Below are positions 1-7,500 of a DNA stretch of 20,687 nucleotides, in pieces. The DNA comes from JAIBCL01 sp031411695 (lineage in GTDB: Bacteria > Verrucomicrobiota > Verrucomicrobiia > Verrucomicrobiales > Verrucomicrobiaceae): assembly GCA_031411695.1 (NCBI GenBank), contig JANOBO010000171.1:1-20687 (forward strand), read 5' to 3'. The position numbers and the translations under genes are program-made. The notes under the pieces were generated by a model that saw only the letters and a program-made list of their open reading frames with translations, did no database searches and was not told where the DNA came from. The first letter of the stretch is position 1. Each line of letters starts with the position of its first letter.

Positions 1-59
1 ACGCGCGTTTTCGAGGTTAATGTAGTTCACACTCGGGCAATTCCGCTGGGTGTCGGGGA

Positions 60-280
60 CACGTACAGGAACCACCCCCCTAAACGTCGGGTGCCGCGGA
101 AACGTTCAGCACCGACCCGCCAAAACGGCGGGTGCCTGGGAAACGTTCAGGAACGACCCGCCAAAACGGCGGGTGCCGGGGAAACGTTCAGGAACGATCC
201 GCCAAAATGGCGGGTGCCGGGGAAACGTTCAGGAACGACCCGCCAAAATGGCGGGTGCCGGGGAAGCGTTCGGGAGCTAT
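60..280. repeat. Tandem array of 41-bp units, each with two inverted repeats
   Basis: Units begin at about 60, 101, 142, 183 and 224, with a decayed partial copy from 265; the period is exactly 41 bp. Each unit has a near palindrome CGTTC-AG-GAACG followed by a stronger hairpin, ACCCGCC-AAAAC-GGCGGGT (for example 156-174). The first copy is diverged. Differences among the central copies are mostly C/T changes that keep the stem (one becomes a G-U pair) or fall in the loop. Copies abut without unique spacers, so this is not a CRISPR array. The function is unknown; it could be a structured RNA array, a transcription terminator cluster, a protein-binding array, or a slippage product of a palindromic mobile element. 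Confidence 0.9.
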
Positions 281-793
281 ACCCACATGCCAAGGGTGAC
301 AAATGGCACTTAGAGAAGCGCCCACCGGATGCGACCCGGGAGTTGCATTGGATTGCGAGCGAGGCGGAACCCTCCCGGAGCACTCAAAGGACAACGGCCG
401 GTCATTCGCAGCATTCGATTCGATTAAATTTGCTAGGATTGAGAGTCTTGAGGATCTTTCTACGTCAATCGCATACCAACTAAGTCCAATGCCAAGCTGG
501 GCCATCGCATTGGAATCCCGGTGCCAAGTCACACGAAAACGAGGCGCAGTCCTACTCCCCACCCTAAATGTCCCCTGCCCTGAGCCGCGCCGAGAGGAAC
601 CCGTCCGCGCGCCCCAGCTAGATTTGGGAGCGGTGGCCTACCTTCTCGTTGAGTGCCCTACTTCAGGAAAGACGGTCCTTGGCCCCATCTTCAGCGATGC
701 GTCCGCGTCCCCTCAGTTTTGGCCAATAGGGGCCCCGGAGGTTCGTCGGTGCCGGGCAAACCCGCACTCTCGCCTCATAACCTGAAGCGGGAT
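281..793. other. Stretch without a recognisable gene
   Basis: This segment lies downstream of khpA (minus strand) and to the right of the hairpin array. Open frames exist on both strands (for example 303-785 plus), but their translations are rich in Arg, Pro and Ser, show no recognisable domain, and have no ribosome binding site. An AT-richer patch around 415-440 stands out from the GC-rich surroundings and could hold a promoter, but I cannot identify a -35/-10 pair with confidence. It may be a decayed gene or a true intergenic region. Confidence 0.5.
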
Positions 794-1123
794 CTACTCC
801 TCGGCCTTCACCGCCTGCGCGGCTTCGCGGCGCGCTTCGTCCTCGACGCTCTCATCGGTGTCGAGGTCGCGCGCGGCACCGACTTTGAGGGAGATGCGGA
901 GCTTGTGCTTCTCCGCCGCCACATTGAGCAGCGAGCGGATGGAGCTGACGGTGAGGCCGTTCTTGCCGATGACGCGGCGGACATCATCGGGCGCGAGCTG
1001 CACGCGATAGCTGACCGCCCCGCCCGCGCTGTGACCGATGGCGATCGATGCCTGCTGCGGGTGCTCGATCAAATTTGCCACCACATAGGAAAGGAATTCG
1101 AGCAGTGCTTCAGGTGCATCCAT
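794..1123 (-). CDS. khpA: KH-domain RNA-binding protein KhpA (YlqC family)
   Basis: A 109-residue protein with a single KH domain. The nucleic-acid-binding GXXG loop is GKNG at residues 53-56, inside the context RRVIGKNG; the N-terminus resembles the YlqC/KhpA family (LLEFLSYVVANLIEHP). An acidic and Ala-rich tail follows the domain. KhpA proteins bind RNA, in several bacteria together with KhpB, and affect cell elongation and small-RNA biology. The frame is open 17 codons further upstream, but I place the start at 1123 because a strong AAAGGAG lies 9 nt before that ATG and the family normally begins there. It follows rpsP by 67 nt, the usual bacterial order. The rimM/trmD genes that often come next are absent here. 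Confidence 0.9.
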   Translation of the reverse strand: MDAPEALLEFLSYVVANLIEHPQQASIAIGHSAGGAVSYRVQLAPDDVRRVIGKNGLTVSSIRSLLNVAAEKHKLRISLKVGAARDLDTDESVEDEARREAAQAVKAEE

Positions 1124-1132
1124 GCCGGTGAT

Positions 1133-1139
1133 CTCCTTT
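1133..1139 (-). promoter_or_regulatory. Shine-Dalgarno sequence of khpA
   Basis: AAAGGAG on the minus strand, separated by 9 nt from the ATG at 1123. It fixes the khpA start and argues against the longer open frame. It stands out because several other genes in this window have no clear Shine-Dalgarno sequence. Confidence 0.8.
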
Positions 1140-1190
1140 GCCTCGCGTGTCGGCGCCGCACGGACGCCTGACACGAAAAAACTTTGTTCC

Positions 1191-1439
1191 TTACTTCGCC
1201 GCCTTTTGCGCCTTCTTGATCAGGCTGCGCACGGTATCGCTCGGCTGCGCGCCTTTGGCGATCCATGAGGACACTTTTTCCAGGTCGATGCGAAAGCCGT
1301 CCTTCTCCTTTTGAGGATCATAGGTGCCGAGCAGATCGAGGAAGCCTCCATCGCGCTTCTTGCGTTGATCAACGGCCACGACACGGAATACCGGATTGTT
1401 GTGGGCGCCTATTTGACGGAGTCTAATTGCAACTGCCAT
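1191..1439 (-). CDS. rpsP: 30S ribosomal protein S16
   Basis: An 82-residue protein, the normal length for bacterial bS16. It starts MAVAIRLRQIGAHNNPVFRVV and contains the family signature region around residues 10-25 followed by the conserved LGTYDP segment and a Lys/Ala-rich C-terminus. S16 is a primary 16S rRNA-binding protein needed for assembly of the small subunit. The ATG at 1439 gives the canonical N-terminus; there is no strong Shine-Dalgarno sequence. khpA follows 67 nt downstream on the same strand, so the two are probably cotranscribed. The 86-nt gap to the upstream methyltransferase gene could contain its own promoter, but none is clear. Confidence 0.97.
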   Translation of the reverse strand: MAVAIRLRQIGAHNNPVFRVVAVDQRKKRDGGFLDLLGTYDPQKEKDGFRIDLEKVSSWIAKGAQPSDTVRSLIKKAQKAAK

Positions 1440-1525
1440 GATGTGTTCTCTGGAGAGGGGTTCGGATTGGGGAGGCGGAAGATGCCGGGTCCGACTCTTA
1501 AATCAAGACCTTTTTAACAGTCGCG

Positions 1526-2530
1526 CTACCGGCCGAGAAAACGGTCCCTGCCCTTCGCCAGCGCCTCGATCTTCCGGTCGGCGATGCTGCGCTTCAGCAT
1601 CCAGAAGCCGCAGTCGGGGTGGATGAACTTCACGCGGCCCATGCCGAGCTTCTTCTCCGCCTTCTCGATTCGCGCTGCGATCTCGTCCGCTGTCTCGACG
1701 TGATTCACCTTGATGTCCACCACGCCGAGCCCGACGCCGATCTTTGGATCCAGCCCCTTCAACGCATCCAGGTCCGCCTCGGGCCGGTGCGCCAGTTCCA
1801 GCACGACGTGGTCGGCGTGCAGGCTGTTGAGGAAGTCGATGAGCGGCTGCCACGCGCCTTTTTGGATCGTCTGGCCGCCGTAGTTCCCAAAGCAGAAATG
1901 CACCGCCGTGCGGGCTTTCGCGGCATCGAGGATGCGGTTGATCGCGCGCGCGGCCAGCGGGCCGTCCTGCGGATTGCCGGGGATGTTTGCCTCATCGACC
2001 TGGATGCATGCGCAGTCGAGCTGGCCGACCTGCGCGGCCATGGCGTCGGCGATGGCCATCGTCATCGCGTCGAAGTCATCGTAATGCAGGTCGAGCAGCG
2101 TGCGCGAGAGCATGTAGGGACTGGTGAGGGTGAACTTGAAATCGCCGCCCGCGACTTTTGCGGCGCGCGCACAATCTTCGGGCAAATTCAAGACGCCCTC
2201 GGTGATCGCGCCGCGCACGACGGCGGCGGGCTTTGCGCGCCACACCATTTCCTGTTTCGCGCGGAACGCAGCGGTCTCCTCGCGGCCGACGCGTCCGTCG
2301 ATCCCGCCGAGGCTACGGAGGAAATACTCGATCATGCCGTTGGTGTCGGGATGATTGATGTCGAAGCGATAAAGCTCGCCATCCGTCGGCAGGTCGATGC
2401 CAGCCTGACGCTGGATGTCAAAGACCACCCGCGTCGCGTCTGCCACCGCCTGCTCGCTCGGCAGCGCGCTCAGCCAGTCAGGCACAGGATAAGATCCGAC
2501 GGTGGTGGTGAGGATGGAGGGTTGGGACAT
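1526..2530 (-). CDS. Cobalamin-independent methionine synthase (MetE) C-terminal-like methyltransferase
   Basis: A 334-residue protein of the UROD/MetE-like TIM-barrel superfamily. The four zinc ligands of MetE can be matched in order: His211 and Cys213 in HFCFGN, Glu245 in VVLELAHR, and Cys307 in HPDCGFW. The N-terminus (TTTVGSYPVPDWL) is the usual opening of stand-alone MetE C-terminal-domain proteins. Full MetE is about 750 residues, so this is a single-domain relative, not a truncation: the start, barrel and C-terminus are all complete. By family it should transfer a methyl group to a thiol using bound Zn; the methyl donor and acceptor cannot be read from sequence. Core-type MetE that uses a corrinoid protein is one possibility. 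It precedes rpsP on the same strand with an 86-nt gap. Confidence 0.85.
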   Translation of the reverse strand: MSQPSILTTTVGSYPVPDWLSALPSEQAVADATRVVFDIQRQAGIDLPTDGELYRFDINHPDTNGMIEYFLRSLGGIDGRVGREETAAFRAKQEMVWRAKPAAVVRGAITEGVLNLPEDCARAAKVAGGDFKFTLTSPYMLSRTLLDLHYDDFDAMTMAIADAMAAQVGQLDCACIQVDEANIPGNPQDGPLAARAINRILDAAKARTAVHFCFGNYGGQTIQKGAWQPLIDFLNSLHADHVVLELAHRPEADLDALKGLDPKIGVGLGVVDIKVNHVETADEIAARIEKAEKKLGMGRVKFIHPDCGFWMLKRSIADRKIEALAKGRDRFLGR

Positions 2531-2622
2531 GGGCGCAGCAAATCGAAGCCGCGCGAGGCGGCAACCGCGTTTTCATGGAGGATGCCACCGTGCGCATGTC
2601 CGGGCGCGTCGCATCGAGCGGC

Positions 2623-3114
2623 TTACCTTCCGATCCGGCTCACGAAGACAAGCTGACCGTGCCGGTTTCGCCGCAGCGTGATCTCCTCGCGGGTGGATTC
2701 GGACTTCTTCGCGCTGCCATGCTCCACCACGACGACGATCATCTGCGGCAGCACATCCATGCTGATGACGCGGAACACCGGCGCCCGTTTCATGCGCAGG
2801 AAGCAATAGAGCGGCACGAGCTTGTGGCCCGCATTCCAGATCTGCACGGCGGGCGGAAAGTCCGGCACTTCCGAGAGCGCCACGAGCGTCTCGCGCACGA
2901 CTTCCTCTCCGTATGTCTTTTCCAAATGACGCGCGGCGCGGCGGTTCAGCACCTCGTCAAACCAGCTCAGGTCCGGATCGCGGCGGGCCTCCTCGATGTC
3001 CTCGAGCAGCAGCCGCTGATGCAGGGACATGGCGGTGCGGAAGTATTCGTGCGTGATCCGGCCTTCCTCAAACTGACGGAACAACTGCGCGGGTGTGGGT
3101 AATGACGACGACAC
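2623..3114 (-). CDS. Small protein of unknown function
   Basis: 163 residues, starting with GTG (TCG TCG TCA follow). I recognise no family. The N-terminal half (residues about 8-75) is charged and looks helical (LFRQFEEGRITHEYFRTAM and on). The C-terminal half looks beta-rich, with a hydrophobic VLPQMIVVVVEHG strand followed by a basic end. There is no signal peptide or membrane segment, so it is probably cytoplasmic. It lies 54 nt after the vWA-like gene and 92 nt before the MetE-like gene on the same strand, and may share their transcript. Codon use and GC fit real coding sequence, and the antisense frame translates into poor-looking protein. An internal Met (MSLHQ, residue 29) is an alternative start. 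Confidence 0.65.
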   Translation of the reverse strand: MSSSLPTPAQLFRQFEEGRITHEYFRTAMSLHQRLLLEDIEEARRDPDLSWFDEVLNRRAARHLEKTYGEEVVRETLVALSEVPDFPPAVQIWNAGHKLVPLYCFLRMKRAPVFRVISMDVLPQMIVVVVEHGSAKKSESTREEITLRRNRHGQLVFVSRIGR

Positions 3115-3168
3115 CGCGCATGATGGGAGGAAGTGCTGAATTGCGCAAGCTCATCGCGGACTGCGGCG

Positions 3169-4344
3169 TCACTCCACTTTCGTCTCCAGCACCTCGCCAC
3201 CGGAGGGCAGGCACACGTTGTCCCGCACTTTCGCAAACGAACGGCCCTGGATGGATGCGTGCATGATGAGGCGCTGCTTGCGCTTCTTCAGGACCTTGAG
3301 CACGTCCCCCATCATTTCTTCGTCCACCTTGTCCTGGAAATCCGAGAACCAGTAGAGCACATCGGCCTCCATGACCTCTTTGCACGTCAGCGCGTAGGAG
3401 CCGTAGATGATGCCGTTGAAGTCGATGAAGAACGTGTGCGGGCGCTTCACCATCTGTTTGTAGATCGCCTCCTGTGGCATCGGTTTGGCGGGGTCGTATT
3501 GCAGCAGCTTGCGCTCCGCGACGGGGATGTTCAGCGGAGTCTTGCCTTCCCAGAGCTGCCAGAAGCGGTCGAAGGCGGGACCCGTCGCCTTATAGACTGT
3601 GTCATCGATGGCCTTCTTGTCTTTTGGCGTGGACAGGCCGCAGCCGAAGTACAAAATCAGCGGGCTGTCCCGGCCCACCTTGTCGAGTTCCTTGGCCACG
3701 ATGGGCAGGTATTTGGTCATCGACCGCGAGACATCCATGACGACGGCGATCTTCTTCGCCTTCAGATCGCGGCCGAACATCATCACCGGCTTGAACGCGA
3801 TCCCGCGCATCCCACCGCTGCCGACGCCGGAGCCGAATCCGCCGCCCGCGCCACCGGAGCCAAAGCCTCCGCTGCCCATTTTTCCACCGCCGAGCATTGT
3901 TGAAACGTCCGGCACCTCGAGCATATCGGGCGGCATCTCCGGCAGGGTGATCGTGGCATTGAGGCTGGTGCTCACCACCTTCCTCATCGGCGGAGTTTTG
4001 TGGAGCTTGGTCCGCTTCTTCTGCTGGATCTGACGCGCCACGTCCGCCGACGCCTCCGCACCTTGTTGCGTGCCGCCGCCTGGGAGGAAGTCCACCTGAT
4101 TCTCGCTCACGACCTGCGTGAACACGACGATGCCGGCGATGATCAGCAGCGCCCCGTGAATGGCGAGACTCAATGCGAGGGACCCCGCGCCGATTTTCCG
4201 CCAAGCGAGAATGAACCGGTTGGGCGCTCGCCCGGAATCAAAGGCCGGCTGCAACTCAGGCCCGGCTGCATCGACATCACTTGCCTGCACCGAGGTGGGC
4301 GCAGCTTCGTCGTTCTCATCCGGCGATGATGACTGGGAATTCAT
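3169..4344 (-). CDS. Membrane-anchored vWA-like domain protein with Gly-rich linker
   Basis: 391 residues from the chosen ATG. A polar N-terminal tail (1-50) is followed by one membrane helix at about 52-78 (LALSLAIHGALLIIAGIVVF), a Pro/Lys-rich stretch, a Gly/Ser/Phe-rich linker at about 152-181, and a C-terminal von Willebrand A-like domain. That domain has the core strand IAVVMDVSRSM with D204, S206 and S208 forming the DxSxS part of a MIDAS metal site. The layout (short cytoplasmic tail, one helix, long periplasmic linker and domain) resembles TonB/TolA-like anchoring, but no TonB C-terminal domain is present. Role unknown; vWA domains usually bind other proteins through a divalent metal. 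The frame stays open upstream to a TTG at 4485, with ATGs at 4371, 4458 and 4464; I chose 4344 for its natural-looking MNSQSSSPDEND start. No Shine-Dalgarno sequence decides the matter. Confidence 0.8.
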   Translation of the reverse strand: MNSQSSSPDENDEAAPTSVQASDVDAAGPELQPAFDSGRAPNRFILAWRKIGAGSLALSLAIHGALLIIAGIVVFTQVVSENQVDFLPGGGTQQGAEASADVARQIQQKKRTKLHKTPPMRKVVSTSLNATITLPEMPPDMLEVPDVSTMLGGGKMGSGGFGSGGAGGGFGSGVGSGGMRGIAFKPVMMFGRDLKAKKIAVVMDVSRSMTKYLPIVAKELDKVGRDSPLILYFGCGLSTPKDKKAIDDTVYKATGPAFDRFWQLWEGKTPLNIPVAERKLLQYDPAKPMPQEAIYKQMVKRPHTFFIDFNGIIYGSYALTCKEVMEADVLYWFSDFQDKVDEEMMGDVLKVLKKRKQRLIMHASIQGRSFAKVRDNVCLPSGGEVLETKVE

Positions 4345-4558
4345 GGATCGAATTGGATTCTGCCGATTCATGGCTGGCGAGTCGAGCCGATAACGAAGCA
4401 ACCTCCGAATTGTTTCAGCAGCCACTTTACCCTGTTTGTGGCGCAAAGAATGACTCATGTGCATTTCCGATAGCGCGCCGTGCAAAAAGGGACTTCACAC
4501 CTGGCGTTTGGCTCTTTAGCATTCACCCACTCGGAGCTGACACGCTCCCGCTCGAACC
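4345..4558. other. Divergent intergenic region
   Basis: This gap separates the minus-strand vWA-like gene from the plus-strand giant ThuA/cytochrome gene, so it should hold promoters for both directions. If the vWA-like gene starts at 4464 or 4485 the gap is much shorter. I see no convincing -35/-10 pair and no clear operator. The Shine-Dalgarno position before 4559 has only C-rich sequence. Confidence 0.5.
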
Positions 4559-7500
4559 ATGAAACCTCTCCTCTTTGCCGCCCTCCTGCTCTCGTCACTC
4601 GGCGTTCTTCATTCGGCACTCGCGGCAGAGCCGCTGCGCGTCTTCATCCGCAGCGGCCCGAAGACGCACGGTCCGGGCGCGCATGATCATCCGTCGTTTC
4701 TCAAGGACTGGGTGCCGCTGCTCAATGAGCGTGGTGCAAAGGCGACAGGCGGCGATGATTTCCCCACGGAGGAGCAGCTCGCGAAGACAGATGTGCTCAT
4801 CATTCATCGGGACGGCGGCGGAAATTTCACGCCGGAGCAGGAGGCGCTGATGACAGGCTTCACGAAGCGCGGCGGCGGCATCGTGGTCATTCACGCGGGT
4901 TGCGTCGCGGACCAGCCAAAGGGCAGCGATTTCTTCAAGCAGCTCATCGGCGGCTCCTGGCGCAGGCCGATCACCAAATGGCTCGAGGGGCCGATGCATT
5001 TGTATTTCACAGATCGGGAGAACCCGATCACCAAGGACATGTCGAACTTCGCCATGGACGACGAGATCTATTATGACATGGACGTGCATCCCGAGGCGCG
5101 CATTCTCGCCGGAGCCTACACGCCGAAGCCCGCCGGCCTGCGCAACGAAAAGGCCGCGAAGAAAGCCGAGGAGAGCACAAAAGGCGGCAAGCAGGTGAGC
5201 ATCTACGACATCCAGCCGCAGGTGTGGACGTGGGAGCCCGGTGCTGCGGACACTTCTGTCCGCAGTCCCATCACAAGCGGCAAAGATGCTGAGACGACTG
5301 CGGACAAGAGTGTCCGCGGTACTTACCGCGCCTTTGTCTGCATCCCTGGGCACAATTACGTCAACTTTGCGCGGCCAAACTTCCGCGCCTTGCTCCTGCG
5401 CGGCATCGCGTGGGCCGGTAAGCGCGACAATGCTGACGAACTCTGCAAGCCCGACGAACTCGGCGATAATCTCCGCTACGTCGAAGGCGGCCCGACTCGG
5501 CCGGAGAAGGCAGCGGCCACTCTTGAGGTGCATCCTGAGTTCAACATCTCGCTCGTCGCCGCCGAACCACTCATCAACAAAGTGATGAATGTCGATTGGG
5601 ATGAGAAAGGCCGCCTGTGGGTCGTCGAGACGCCTGAATACCCCAATGGCCGCCGGGAGTTGAACGTGGAGAAGTGGAAGGATTCCGGCTCGTGGACGAA
5701 GACAAAGGACCGCGATCCCATCGACCGCATCTCGTGGCTCGAAGACACCAATGGTGATGGCGTGATGGACAAGAAACACGTCTTTGCCGACAAGCTCGAG
5801 CTTTGCACCAGCTTCTGCTTTTATAAAAACGGCGTCATCGCCAGCGCCGCGCCCGACATCTGGAATCTGCAGGACACCGATGGCGATGGTGTGTGCGACA
5901 AACGCGAGAAACTCTACACGGGCCTCGGCACAAGCGACACGCACGCGGTGATCAACAACCTCCGCTGGGGTCTGGACGGCTGGGTCTATGCCACGCATGG
6001 CTACAGCTCAGGTCGAGTCACTTCGCCCGATGGAGCGAAGGATTTTGGAACGGACGGCAGTGGCGTCGTGCGCTTCAAGCCCGATGGCAGCGCCTTCGAG
6101 CAATATGCCTCACGCAACGGCAACACCTGGGGACTCGACATCACCTGGGATGGGCAGGTGTTCTTCACGCAACCGACGAGCGGCACCGTGCTCTTCCACG
6201 TCGTGCTGCCCGAGTACGTTTTGGCGAAAGGAAAAATCCCCGGCACCACCAGCTACAAAGGCATGATCACCAGCCAGACGACTTACCCGCTGATGTCATG
6301 GCCCGAGCAGGCTTATGTGCAGATCGACTACGTCGGCCAGTTCACCGCCGCCGCCGGTTGCGCCATCTATGAAGGCGGCGCGTGGCCGGAGAAATGGAAC
6401 TACAGCTACTTCTGCACGGAGCCGACGCTGAACATCGTGCATCACCAGTTCGTCGAGAAAGACGGCGTGAGCTACAAGTCGCACAAAGAAAAAGGCCGCG
6501 AAGAAACCGAGTTCATCCGCAGCAAAGACCTCTGGTTCCGCCCGATCGAAACGCGAGTCGGCCCCGATGGCGCGCTGTATGTCGTGGACTTCTACAACCA
6601 AGCAGTGATCCACAACGACACGCGTGGTCCGATTCATGGTCCCGCGAATGCTGCGGTGCGGCCTGATCGCGATCATTACTTCGGCCGCATCTGGAAGGTG
6701 CAGCACAAGGAGGCGAAGAAGCTGGAGGTGCCGGTGCTGGATAAGAAGAACATTCGGGCTGTGGCTGAGGCGATCACGAAATCCGAGAACGCGCCCACAA
6801 AGAAACTTGCTCACCGCTTGCTCACGGAAGTCCAAATGGATGCGCTGCACAAACTTCTTTCCAACATACCGGACTCTGAGACGAGAGACAAAGTCTGGGA
6901 TGCTTGCTTCTACAGAGCAGGGTTCGGAGATGATGAGTTTCCGGGCGTGCGAAGCATCTTAGGACCAGCTGGATTCAATGAGAAACGTCCTGGGGAAATG
7001 TCGCCGGAGAGCGTAGAGAAGCGGCGTCTGGCTTATGTCGCAGTATTCGAGAAAGGACCTCCAGAGTTAATTCCACTTCGTGTCTATAAAACGGCATTCA
7101 TGGCTGGTGATCCTGCTCTCCGCGCCGCTTACCTCAAGCTTTTCTCTGAATCCGCGGACCCGTGGACGAAGTCTGCGATCGCTGCTGCCGGTTCCGTTGC
7201 TTCATCATCCATGATCTCCGATGCTTTGGCAGCGGAGAAACCCGAAGATTTGGAGAGCTTGGTGAGTGCCCTGGTGCCCTCAGCGCTACCCAAGGACTTG
7301 GAAGTGCTGACCGCCGCTTGTGCCAGCGCCACCGCGAAATCCGACAGCTTGAAGACCATCATCCTCCAAGGCATCGCCCAGCAGTTGACTGAAGCCCCCG
7401 CGCTCACGCCAGCGCTCACCGAGGCCTTGAAGAAGCTTCTCGCCAATCCGAGCACCGCAGGCGCGGCGTTACCGCTGGTGGCGAAGTGGGACAAGGCGGG

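Noticed and set aside
60..280. CRISPR array
   Set aside because: The 41-bp units are contiguous and carry no unique spacers, and no cas gene is in the window.
50..483. Plus-strand open frames over the tandem array
   Set aside because: Their translations are products of the 41-bp repeat, with three frames open only because the repeat lacks stops; no Shine-Dalgarno sequence or domain.
303..785. 160-codon plus-strand open frame
   Set aside because: No recognisable domain, irregular composition and no ribosome binding site; judged non-coding or decayed, though not disproved.
1504..1520. T-rich tract as intrinsic terminator of the MetE-like gene
   Set aside because: The T-run is on the plus strand, whereas the gene is on the minus strand and needs the run on the other strand; no adjoining hairpin was found.
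4595..5998. 467-codon minus-strand open frame opposite the giant gene
   Set aside because: It is antisense to the well-supported ThuA/propeller coding sequence, and its Arg/Ala/Val-rich translation is typical of an antisense shadow at high GC.
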